29,466 bases of DNA. Origin: JABJMC01 sp964459205. GTDB lineage: Bacteria; Patescibacteriota; Gracilibacteria; UBA1369; UBA12473. Every line of letters starts with the position of its first letter. The first letter of the stretch is position 1. Made by a program: the position numbers and the translations under genes. Under the pieces are notes generated by a model that saw only the letters and a program-made list of their open reading frames with translations, was not told where the DNA came from and did no database searches. Positions 14,240-21,886 of the stretch are shown piece after piece. Location of the stretch: NCBI GenBank assembly GCA_964459205.1, contig CAYWKJ010000015.1, forward strand, positions 1 to 29,466. The letters run 5' to 3'.

Positions 14240-15048
14240 ACAGCGATTGGAAACTTAATAAATTTATCGTGCTGGTAGTTTTCGATTTCGAAATCTTCAA
14301 ACTTTAACTCCCAAAATGGTTTCTTAGCCATTTTTAAGGTTGGAAGAGGGCCTGGGGTGCGTGTTAATTGCTTTTTCATTCCTTCGACATGGTTCAAATA
14401 AATGTGCGTGTCACCAGTGGTGTGCGTAAAAATTCCCGCCTCAAGATCACATTCCTGCGCAATCATGTGCATAAGCGTGGCGTAACTAGCGATGTTAAAT
14501 GGCACCCCCAGCGCCACATCAGCACTACGCTGATAAAGCTGGCAATCTAGTCGCCCATTCACCACATAAAACTGAAATAACAGGTGGCAAGGCGGCAACT
14601 TCATACGTGGAACATCCGCCACATTCCAAGCCGAAACTATAATCCGCCGCGAGTCAGGGTTGGTTTTGATTGTCTCGATGACCTCTTTAATTTGATCAAT
14701 GTGTGATTTTTCGTATCCTCCTTCTTCATTCTTTGTAAAACTCTCCCATTTGCGCCATTGATATCCATAAATTGGACCTAACTCACCATCTTCGTCAGCC
14801 CAGGCATTCCAAATTGGAGTGTGCTCGGCGAGATTATTGTTGATGTTGGTAGAGCCATCCAAGAACCACAAAAGCTCCCGCAATACCGCTGAAAAAAGTA
14901 CTTTTTTGGTGGTAAGTAGCGGGAATCCCTCCCGTAAATCATACTTTTGTTGTGCCCCAAATATAGAAATCGTGCCCACGCCAGTGCGATCCTCTTTTTT
15001 TTCACCATTGTCTAGAATCTCTTTTACAAGACTTAGATACTGCTGCAT
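14236..15048 (-). CDS. thyA: Thymidylate synthase
   Basis: Converts dUMP to dTMP using methylene-tetrahydrofolate. The 270-residue length is close to E. coli ThyA (264). The catalytic cysteine is C154 in LPPCHLLFQF. The phosphate-binding RRIIVSAWN (134-142), R21 (KEDRTGVGT) and the QRSADVALGVPFNIASYA segment are also clear. It is the first gene of a three-gene leftward operon with folA and the LCP gene. There is no SD. I find no convincing promoter at the expected place, though a TATAAT on this strand (complement of 15137-15142) overlaps the tRNA -10. Confidence 0.97.
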   Translation of the reverse strand: MQQYLSLVKEILDNGEKKEDRTGVGTISIFGAQQKYDLREGFPLLTTKKVLFSAVLRELLWFLDGSTNINNNLAEHTPIWNAWADEDGELGPIYGYQWRKWESFTKNEEGGYEKSHIDQIKEVIETIKTNPDSRRIIVSAWNVADVPRMKLPPCHLLFQFYVVNGRLDCQLYQRSADVALGVPFNIASYATLMHMIAQECDLEAGIFTHTTGDTHIYLNHVEGMKKQLTRTPGPLPTLKMAKKPFWELKFEDFEIENYQHDKFIKFPIAV

Positions 15049-15116
15049 TTTTTGGAGGGTTAGGGGCCGGTTCTCATCATATTCGAAAGGCGAGCCTACG
15101 CCAAGAGTAAATAGTG

Positions 15117-15144
15117 TTGTTTTTCATACGATCCCCATTATAAT
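15117..15144 (+). promoter_or_regulatory. tRNA-Gly promoter
   Basis: TTGTTT (15117-15122), 16-bp spacer, consensus TATAAT (15139-15144), 18 bp ahead of the tRNA 5' end. Confidence 0.6.
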
Positions 15145-15162
15145 ATGCACGCAACGGATTAA

Positions 15163-15237
<75 letters not shown>

Positions 15238-15247
15238 AAATAAAAAG

Positions 15248-15275
15248 CCGGCCCACAGGGTCGGGTTTTTGTTTT
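15248..15275 (+). terminator. Terminator of tRNA-Gly
   Basis: CCGGCCC (15248-15254) pairs with GGGTCGG (15258-15264), one G-U pair, loop ACA, then TTTTTGTTTT. It begins 11 nt after the CCA. Confidence 0.8.
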
Positions 15276-15293
15276 ATGGTGAAAAGGGACGAA

Positions 15294-15412
15294 ACCCAAA
15301 GGGGTTTGGGTATTCGAGCGAGTGAGTGAAGCGGGAAAGTTTACTTTCACATTTCCGAACGAGCGATGAATGCCATAATTCGCGCAGCGAATTTACTCCC
15401 CGTCACCTGCCC
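15294..15412. other. Three tandem hairpins ending in a partial tRNA 3'-end copy
   Basis: The hairpins are ACCCAAA/TTTGGGT (15294-15311), GAAAGT/ACTTTC (15335-15348) and AATTCGC/GCGAATT (15377-15393). They are followed by TCCCCGTCACCTGCCC (15397-15412). That last block matches the end of tRNA-Gly (15220-15235) at 14 of 16 bases. It may be the scar of an element that used the tRNA 3' end as its attachment site, or a decayed tRNA duplicate. There is no coding sequence. Confidence 0.45.
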
Positions 15413-15417
15413 TAACA

Positions 15418-15446
15418 TTGCGCAAATTCTATTTTTATGGTAAAAT
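15418..15446 (+). promoter_or_regulatory. Promoter of the histidine kinase gene
   Basis: TTGCGC (15418-15423), 17-bp spacer, TAAAAT (15441-15446), 25 bp before the ATG. It has the same -35 as the surface-protein promoter. Confidence 0.6.
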
Positions 15447-15471
15447 ACTAGAAACAAAATAAATAATACCA

Positions 15472-16692
15472 ATGGAAAAAGCACCAATTCCCAAAAATGA
15501 CAAAGAGCGACTTGAAAGCTTATGGGCTTTGAAAATATTGGATACTCGCCCTGAGGAAAGATTCGACCGCATTACTAATTTAGCAACAAGACTGCTCCAT
15601 GTTTCTATCTCAACTATTACCTTAGTTGATAAAGATCGTGAGTGGTTTAAATCTTGTAAAGGACTTCCTGCAACCGAGGGACCACGCGATATATCCTTTT
15701 GTGGACATGCTGCTTTTGCCAAAGATATTCTAATTATTCCGGATACTCAAAAAGATCCGCGCTTTAGTGATAACCCAATGGTGATAGAAGCTCCATTCAT
15801 TCGATTTTATGCTGGGCATCCTTTATTTAGCACAGATGGCCAAAGAATCGGCGTGTTTTGCATAAAAGATCATGAGCCTAAAAACCTAACCGAAGATCAA
15901 ATCGAACTCATAAAAGCCTTGGCTGCCTGGGCTGAATTAGAGGTTAATCTACATAATTTAAGTATAGCTTTAAGTGCTGCGAAAAAAATTGAGAAGGAAA
16001 GAATGGAAAATGAGCTGTTAAAAAAACAAAATGACTTTATCTCTACCATTTCGCACCAGCTAAGGACACCTGCTTCTGCTATTGGTATGGGAATAAACAT
16101 GCTAAAAGATCAAATCACCGACAAAGAGACCTTGGCTGATCTATTAAGTAAAATCTCAAATCTAAATGATTTAATTGGGACTCTACTTTTCTCTATTGAG
16201 AATAATAGAAAATATGAAATATCGCCTAAAGAGACGGCAGAAATTGATCTTACAGAACTGATTCAGAATAATATTGCACTTGTAACCAAAAAGGCGGAAA
16301 GCAAAAAAATCTCCATTAATTTTACTCCCCCCCAAACTAAACAAATTATTATGGGAGATTTGACGGCACTTAATCGGGTTGTATATAGCTTATTGGATAA
16401 TGCAATTATTTATAATAAAGAGCATGGTGTAGTTAAAATTGAGATTTCTGAAAAAGCTAAAAATGTTAAAATTGAGATTTCTGATAAGGGGATAGGGATT
16501 CCGCAAGAAGAGCAAAAAGGCATATTTGCAAGATTTTTCAGGGCTACTAATGCTTCTTTGGGGAAGAACGAAGGAAGTGGGATAAGTCTATATATCTTTA
16601 AGCTTATTATTGAAGCTCATAAAGGAAAGGTTGGATTCGAAAGCAAGGAAAATGTGGGGAGCTCCTTTTATTTTTCGTTGCCTAAAAAATAA
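15472..16692 (+). CDS. Orphan GAF-domain sensor histidine kinase
   Basis: A 406-residue soluble kinase without signal or membrane helices. Residues 1-160 form a GAF-type sensor (FDRITNLATRLL..., DISFCGHAAF, GVFCIKDHEP). A coiled-coil linker (165-187) leads to the HisKA phosphoacceptor H195 in FISTISHQLRTP. The catalytic ATPase domain follows, with N-box SLLDNAIIYN (N310), G1 DKGIG (338-342), F-box FARFFRA and G2 EGSGISLYIFK. All kinase boxes are intact. No response regulator is adjacent, so its partner must lie elsewhere. A short internal duplication (VKIEIS at 321-326 and 332-337) extends the strand before the G1 box. No SD; promoter at 15418-15446. The signal sensed is unknown. Confidence 0.93.
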   Translation: MEKAPIPKNDKERLESLWALKILDTRPEERFDRITNLATRLLHVSISTITLVDKDREWFKSCKGLPATEGPRDISFCGHAAFAKDILIIPDTQKDPRFSDNPMVIEAPFIRFYAGHPLFSTDGQRIGVFCIKDHEPKNLTEDQIELIKALAAWAELEVNLHNLSIALSAAKKIEKERMENELLKKQNDFISTISHQLRTPASAIGMGINMLKDQITDKETLADLLSKISNLNDLIGTLLFSIENNRKYEISPKETAEIDLTELIQNNIALVTKKAESKKISINFTPPQTKQIIMGDLTALNRVVYSLLDNAIIYNKEHGVVKIEISEKAKNVKIEISDKGIGIPQEEQKGIFARFFRATNASLGKNEGSGISLYIFKLIIEAHKGKVGFESKENVGSSFYFSLPKK

Positions 16693-16751
16693 ACTAAAGA
16701 GAATATTCATTTAGAATCATTAAAGCAGGCCCCTTGATTTTAAACCAGTTT

Positions 16752-18434
16752 TTAATAAACCTCCTCCAAATAACATTTTTCGCAATATATTTTTTCGGGA
16801 CGATCAGGAGGATAACTTGTTTTGATGGTTTTAAAACATTTGTCGCATTTTCTGTCCCAAAATCGTCGCGGAGTTCTCTTGTTTAAGCGTGTTTTGTATC
16901 TCTCCAGCCAATGTTTTCGTGGAAGTGGAAGTTTTTGCGTTCTATAAAACTGCAACTCCTGTTTTGTAATTCTAAAAGGCTTTTCTGATACTTCACAAAT
17001 AATTTCTTTTTCAAGCATAGAATCATCTACATCTTTTATATTATCGGTTAAATCGGCTGCTTTTATAGATTCATTAGTTTCTGAACTAGGCTCAAAATCG
17101 TCCCAATCCCAACCTTTTTTGGCAACGTCATCTCGCGTGAGTGGATAAAAAATATGACTCATGGTTTTGTTGTATCCAAACGGCGAACGAGAAATAGGAA
17201 AAAACTCACCATACTCATTATCTTCAATCATATTATTAATAATTTCGGGAACGAGCTCCTCATATTCCTCTTTTGAATATTGTTTGTTTAAAATGCAGTA
17301 GCGTTGATGATGCATACTCGAACACCCAAAACAGTTTTTGCAATTCTCGATGTACCACGAATAGTACACATTGGTTGAATAATGAGTTTCAAAACAAAAA
17401 AGCAGGTTATAACTTGCTAGCCCACAAACCGAGCATTCATAAGAAAGCTCAAGTTTGTTCCCATATTGATAAACGTCGTAAACATCTTTTGCCCCCAAAA
17501 CGACTTGGTATAAAAATTTTCCATGCTCCACATCATCGCAATCAAAGCTATAAGTTGTGTCTTTGCAATTGTATAGGTGCATCCCAAAACAGTTTTCCAA
17601 TTTAACGCCCTGAAATTCTTTGTAAACATGTTCTTTTTGAAGTGCCTCAAATTCTCGCAAGCATTTTTGATATTCCCGATATGACCCAAGATCAATTTCC
17701 TCAACTAATTTTTTGTATTCTTCTTTGGAATACTGCTTGTTCTTAAAACAATATTCTTTATTCCTTAATCCAGTACACAGAAAACAGTTTTTACATCCTT
17801 TACAGTCTCTTAAAAAAGTACCATCCGAACAACCGACACAATCCTGGCAGTTTTTTAAACCGTAACAACTATGACAATCAATCCCTTCATAACAAAGCTC
17901 GGAATAAATATTATAAAACCCATCAACACAGCATCTGCATTTTTTTATTCCATATCCGTAATAACAATCTTCGTTGTGGTCGGCGTGCATTATTAAATAA
18001 CAGTTCTTACAGTCTCCAGTTAAGTGAACATAATCTGAATTCTCTATTCTTCCTTGAATGCTTAGAGCTTGCGCCGGTGTTTTTTTACGCACTTCCTCCC
18101 ATTGCTCAAAAAATGATCGATCTGGGTCATAGTCTTGCCCATAGTTTTTGGGGTCCCATTTATCCGAATGCCAACAATCTCTACAATAAATAGGTTGCTG
18201 GGCGTGAGGCGGAAAGTAAGTCAAAGTGAACTTCTCACACAAGTCACATTTGCTTTTATATAAATTGAGTTCGTTGCATTGCCCGAGTCTTCGCTGTTCT
18301 CTGCAATCTGGGCAATGGGTCGGCTTGGGAATTACAAATTTTTTCCCATTGAATACCGGAGATACGGCTTCATAAAACTTAAGATCGTCTTCTGTAATCT
18401 CAAATTCTTGCGAACAATTCTTACAAATAGGCAT
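16752..18434 (-). CDS. Large Cys-rich zinc-ribbon repeat protein, unknown function
   Basis: A 560-residue protein with about 42 cysteines, mostly as CxxC pairs. The N-terminus has one ribbon (C4, C7, C41, C44) and a second (C63, C66, C84, C87) with the pattern CxxC...YFPP...IYCxxC. A central region (about 130-410) has recurring short Cys turns (NCxxC, DCxxC), suggesting a metal- or disulphide-stitched solenoid. Two near-identical segments are spaced across it (NKQYSKEEYKKLV and NKQYSKEEYEELV). The C-terminus repeats the N-terminal layout: FRITKQELQFY resembles FEITEDDLKFY, and CDKC...SYPP...IYCEKC mirrors ribbon 2. With no signal peptide it is likely cytoplasmic and zinc-binding. I believe relatives occur widely in CPR genomes (recollection only) but know no function. 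Monocistronic, TATAAT 25 bp upstream. Confidence 0.75.
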   Translation of the reverse strand: MPICKNCSQEFEITEDDLKFYEAVSPVFNGKKFVIPKPTHCPDCREQRRLGQCNELNLYKSKCDLCEKFTLTYFPPHAQQPIYCRDCWHSDKWDPKNYGQDYDPDRSFFEQWEEVRKKTPAQALSIQGRIENSDYVHLTGDCKNCYLIMHADHNEDCYYGYGIKKCRCCVDGFYNIYSELCYEGIDCHSCYGLKNCQDCVGCSDGTFLRDCKGCKNCFLCTGLRNKEYCFKNKQYSKEEYKKLVEEIDLGSYREYQKCLREFEALQKEHVYKEFQGVKLENCFGMHLYNCKDTTYSFDCDDVEHGKFLYQVVLGAKDVYDVYQYGNKLELSYECSVCGLASYNLLFCFETHYSTNVYYSWYIENCKNCFGCSSMHHQRYCILNKQYSKEEYEELVPEIINNMIEDNEYGEFFPISRSPFGYNKTMSHIFYPLTRDDVAKKGWDWDDFEPSSETNESIKAADLTDNIKDVDDSMLEKEIICEVSEKPFRITKQELQFYRTQKLPLPRKHWLERYKTRLNKRTPRRFWDRKCDKCFKTIKTSYPPDRPEKIYCEKCYLEEVY

Positions 18435-18459
18435 AATGAGAATTTAATTTCCTGATTGG

Positions 18460-18465
18460 ATTATA
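18460..18465 (-). promoter_or_regulatory. -10 element of the Cys-rich protein gene
   Basis: Minus-strand TATAAT (complement of 18460-18465) lies 25 bp before ATG 18434. No good -35 is visible at 16-18 bp. Confidence 0.45.
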
Positions 18466-18485
18466 CCACCCGTTCCACAATTAAA

Positions 18486-18515
18486 TAGACTTTGTTTTCG
18501 TAAAAACGCTATAAT
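18486..18515 (+). promoter_or_regulatory. Promoter giving a leaderless GTG-start message
   Basis: TAGACT (18486-18491, 4 of 6 to TTGACA), 18-bp spacer, TATAAT (18510-18515). Only 6 nt separate the -10 from the GTG at 18522, so transcription should begin at the start codon. Confidence 0.5.
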
Positions 18516-18521
18516 CTTTTT

Positions 18522-18965
18522 GTGAAAAAAACTTTAAAAATCTTTGGTGTCGCGATTCTAGTTTTTGTAATGACCGCGGGACTATTGGTCACATTGGTGT
18601 TCATGAATATTCTTCATGTATTTGTATTGATTGTTTCCAATCAAATGTCAGATAGTGTGCTTATTACAGATTCAGAGGATGTTGCGCCGGTGTACGTGGA
18701 AGTTTCGATTGATAATCGCGCGGTGTTTGAAAAAGAAGTGCATCATAATGAATTAGAAGATCTGCTAGGTGCTGGGGCAGGTGGAGGGGGAAAATGGCTA
18801 TTTTTGTTTGGACAGGATCATACAATCACCGTAACAACAGATAATGCTGATGTCCCAACTTTAGAATCTGAATTTCAGTTAGAAAAAGCCAAACAGTTTG
18901 GTGTTATCGAAATTAAGCCACAAGAGGTTATGTTTTGGGTTAAAGATCAATTAAATCTTTATTAA
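18522..18965 (+). CDS. Small membrane-anchored protein, unknown
   Basis: A 147-residue protein from a GTG start, with a long hydrophobic N-terminus (about 6-42) that could be one long or two short membrane helices. An acidic extracytoplasmic domain of about 100 residues follows, with alternating beta-strand patterns (VAPVYVEVSIDN, HTITVTTDN) and a glycine patch (GAGAGGGG). No cysteines and no motif I recognise. It is the first gene of a four-gene operon; the next ATG follows 2 nt after its TAA. The GTG fits the leaderless promoter placement, and the alternative internal ATGs lie within the membrane segment. Confidence 0.7.
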   Translation: MKKTLKIFGVAILVFVMTAGLLVTLVFMNILHVFVLIVSNQMSDSVLITDSEDVAPVYVEVSIDNRAVFEKEVHHNELEDLLGAGAGGGGKWLFLFGQDHTITVTTDNADVPTLESEFQLEKAKQFGVIEIKPQEVMFWVKDQLNLY

Positions 18966-18967
18966 CT

Positions 18968-19522
18968 ATGTTTAAAAAAATTATTTCTATTATTGGAGTA
19001 GCGGCCATTTTAATTGGAGCGGCAGTTTATTTTGGATTGAATAGTTCCGGTCAATTTACGCTTCCTTTTTTCTCTGGAAATACCGTGGGATGTGACGGTG
19101 AATCTTTGATTAACCCAGACAGGGTAACCAAACCGGATTATGAGCTTTGTTATGGAGATGAAATTATTGAAGCCCAGTTTAATCTGGGAGGCTGTTGGGG
19201 CTCGGGAGGACTAATTGATTGTACTGACGTTCTTTCGTACGCGCAGCAAAAAGAATCAAAAGGGATTACTCCTATTCCAATCTCTCGAGGAGAAGAATTC
19301 ACTATTAATATCGAATCCCACTCCAAGCCAGAATCAGTTTTCTTTTACTTAAATTCGACAGATAAAGAAATGGAGGATATTAAATTAATACAAGAGACTG
19401 AATTAGGTCGGACTAGTTCTTTTACCTATTCTCTTGATGAGGTGGGGCTTTTTATTCTAAAACTAACTGGGACCTGGGATAAGGGTTCGCTAGGGGCGAG
19501 TTTTTTGATTGAATCGATTTAG
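18968..19522 (+). CDS. Membrane-anchored extracytoplasmic protein, unknown
   Basis: A 184-residue protein with an N-terminal anchor helix (about 5-25) and no lipobox. The exported part has four cysteines (VGCDGES, YELCYGD, GGCWGSG, IDCTDV) that could form two disulphides. It ends in a beta-rich domain (EFTINIESHS, FFYLNSTDKE, FILKLTGTWD) resembling a small Ig-like or jelly-roll sandwich. No family recognised. Second gene of the 18522-21884 operon, between another anchored protein and a lipoprotein. Confidence 0.7.
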   Translation: MFKKIISIIGVAAILIGAAVYFGLNSSGQFTLPFFSGNTVGCDGESLINPDRVTKPDYELCYGDEIIEAQFNLGGCWGSGGLIDCTDVLSYAQQKESKGITPIPISRGEEFTINIESHSKPESVFFYLNSTDKEMEDIKLIQETELGRTSSFTYSLDEVGLFILKLTGTWDKGSLGASFLIESI

Positions 19523-19543
19523 ATTTGTGCTTTACTTTGGATA

Positions 19544-20257
19544 ATGAAAAAAAACTTAATCATCATCGGCTTAGGATTCCTGCTTATAACTCTTGTGGGC
19601 TGCGATAAATCTCCCAACGTATTGAGCGAAGAAAAATCCGCTGAATTAAGTGAACAATACTATTTTCCAGAAGGGACGTCATGGTCGTTATATGAAAACG
19701 AGGAATATGGATTTCAATTTTATTATGTTAGTGAATTGGCCTACATCTATGATTGGGGACCGCCGCTACACTCACTTGATGACTCCCCAACTCAGATTTT
19801 TGAATTAGATGAAGAATTAATGATTGTCCCTAAATATGATTGTGAATATGAAGACGGAGAATGTATGGCGGAAGTTTTGGTTCAGCCCGAAGATGATCCC
19901 TGGCGACCTAAATTTGTTTTTGGACATGTTGAAAATGATGAAGAAATCCAGGCCTTTATTTCACGGCATTTCTCCTCTAAAACAAGTGCTGACCCTAATC
20001 CTGATGAGGGGTGCTATTTAACCGGCAAATATGATGAGAATGGCGATGGTATTTATGATATTGAAATTAGCTACCGAGGCAGCTCTAATTCTCAATATAA
20101 TCATGCCTACACCTGTCTGGGAGGCGTCACATCGAATTTTCTGTATAACTCAAACACTGGCACCATTGTTTACTTTTGGTCTAAGATTTTCTCCTCAGAA
20201 TGGACAGTAAATGGAGAGGCAATTAATGTGCCAGGACCTTATGGGTTTAGTTTTTAG
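19544..20257 (+). CDS. Native lipoprotein, unknown function
   Basis: A 237-residue lipoprotein with signal peptide and lipobox TLVGC (lipidated Cys20, followed by DKS). The mature part starts with an acidic helix, then a segment of type SLYENEEYGFQFYYVSEL, a pattern common in small exported proteins of this group. Acidic Cys pairs follow (YDCEYEDGECMAEV, then GCYL and TCLGG) and a DENGDGIYDIE run that looks like a calcium-binding loop. Codon use and base composition match the host, in contrast with the two lipoproteins in the island. Third gene of its operon, 21 nt after the previous stop. Confidence 0.72.
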   Translation: MKKNLIIIGLGFLLITLVGCDKSPNVLSEEKSAELSEQYYFPEGTSWSLYENEEYGFQFYYVSELAYIYDWGPPLHSLDDSPTQIFELDEELMIVPKYDCEYEDGECMAEVLVQPEDDPWRPKFVFGHVENDEEIQAFISRHFSSKTSADPNPDEGCYLTGKYDENGDGIYDIEISYRGSSNSQYNHAYTCLGGVTSNFLYNSNTGTIVYFWSKIFSSEWTVNGEAINVPGPYGFSF

Positions 20258-20279
20258 ATAAACTTTTAATTAATTCAAA

Positions 20280-21884
20280 ATGAAAAAATTACTTTCCCTT
20301 TTAGTAGGACTGCTAGTTCTTTTAAGTACGGCCTACATTGCTTTTGCTACCAGTTTTTCAGACACATTAGACCACCAATACGAAACCGCGATTGAGTACA
20401 TTGCAGATTTGGGGATTGTAGAGGGTTATGATGACGGCACATATCAGCCAGACGCAAAAATTAATCGTGCTGAATTTACAAAAATCATTATTAACTCTGT
20501 TTACGACGAAGATACTATTGAGTCCTGTGCTTTGCCAACAGATGTTTTTGAGGATTTTGATCATGAAGAGTGGTTTACTCCGTATGTGTGTGTGGCCCAT
20601 GAAAACAGCATTATCCAGGGTTATGATGACGGCACATTTAAGCCAAATAATCCTATTAATTTTGTAGAGGCTGCAAAAATTGTAGTGATTGCTTTTGGAT
20701 ACGAAACCGAAGAAGCTGATGTCTGGTATGAGCCATATGTTGAGGTTTTGGAGGATAATCAAGCCGTGCCTTCATCAATTGGAAACAATGATAAAGAAAT
20801 CACTCGGGGTGAAATGGCTGAGATTATTTATCAGATGCTTGGGGACGATGAAAGTAATGAAACTGATGATTCTTCAGATTTGTTTAGTTTGGTTAAAACC
20901 ATTACGGTCTCTCCTGATGACACATATCAATATGGGGCGTTTTGTCGGATTAACTATGTGGAGGCTTTGGACGAATTTGTGATGACCTTTGGTGGAGCGT
21001 CCCCCGAAGCATCGGATGCCGATGATGAAGGGCGGGCTGGTGGTTTTGAGGGGGCCGGAGGATATGCGTATAAATACTATTCTACGGATTTAGAAGAAAC
21101 AGGCGAACACGGCATCTATATTTATGGTGGTGGAGATATGGCAGGCGTGATGGTGGATGATGTGTATTACCATCTAACAGGTGGTGGCAGCCAAGATTGG
21201 CGACTAACTGCTTTTGATGCCGTGACATGGGAAACACTGAATGAAGTTTATATTGAATTAGATACAGAGCATGAAGAGTCGAGTGACCAAATGCTCGCCT
21301 ATGTAAACGGCTATTTTGATGCTAGTGGGGGTTACACCCCCGACCCCGATGCTGAAGCGGACTTCTACGTGGGTGGATACACGTTTCATCGCCTACTGAA
21401 TGCCGATTTGGAGTTGGTGGATTCGTTTATTCTAGAAGATGAACGGCACATCAATGGGAGTTCGATGGTCTATGTGGATGGGGTATATCATTATGTGACG
21501 GCAACGGCGTATTGGGGCGATTTGATGCTGATGCAGTACGATGAGGATTGGAATTATTTGGGAAGCAAAATTCTTGTTGAAAATGCCCAATGGTCTCAAG
21601 GGACGATTTATGATGAAGAAACTGAACGATTTTATGTGACCTATTTAGAGAATATGCGTGGAGAACTCTCTCAAACAGCTCCGTCAATTAATGCGCACCT
21701 TTCTATTTTTGATAAGGATTGGGAATTACTGGATACGATTGAAGTGACCGACTTTGATCCTGATGAGGGATATAATGCCGGGCGCCCTTGGGTTACTCTG
21801 CACGAAGAAAAAATCTATGTCTCCTATGATATGGTCATTGAGGGCAACTATGATTGGCAGTGTTTAGTGAGCGTGTATGAATAA
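20280..21884 (+). CDS. SLH-domain surface protein with propeller-like C-terminus
   Basis: A 534-residue exported protein: signal peptide (1-23), then three S-layer homology domains (about 26-76, 90-140 and 147-190), with the GYDDGT-x-P and INRAEF/ITRGEM signatures. SLH domains anchor proteins to secondary wall polymers. A variable acidic linker leads to a C-terminal part (about 200-534) with repeating strands (GIYIYGGG, VDDVYYHLTGGG, YVDGVYHYVTATAYW, LHEEKIYVSYDM), which fits a beta-propeller or related binding fold. The first two SLH units share a nearly identical DNA stretch (GGTTATGATGACGGCACAT, near 20424 and 20619). Last gene of its operon; it ends 2 bp from the convergent TMEM43-like gene. 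Confidence 0.85.
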   Translation: MKKLLSLLVGLLVLLSTAYIAFATSFSDTLDHQYETAIEYIADLGIVEGYDDGTYQPDAKINRAEFTKIIINSVYDEDTIESCALPTDVFEDFDHEEWFTPYVCVAHENSIIQGYDDGTFKPNNPINFVEAAKIVVIAFGYETEEADVWYEPYVEVLEDNQAVPSSIGNNDKEITRGEMAEIIYQMLGDDESNETDDSSDLFSLVKTITVSPDDTYQYGAFCRINYVEALDEFVMTFGGASPEASDADDEGRAGGFEGAGGYAYKYYSTDLEETGEHGIYIYGGGDMAGVMVDDVYYHLTGGGSQDWRLTAFDAVTWETLNEVYIELDTEHEESSDQMLAYVNGYFDASGGYTPDPDAEADFYVGGYTFHRLLNADLELVDSFILEDERHINGSSMVYVDGVYHYVTATAYWGDLMLMQYDEDWNYLGSKILVENAQWSQGTIYDEETERFYVTYLENMRGELSQTAPSINAHLSIFDKDWELLDTIEVTDFDPDEGYNAGRPWVTLHEEKIYVSYDMVIEGNYDWQCLVSVYE

Positions 21885-21886
21885 GC

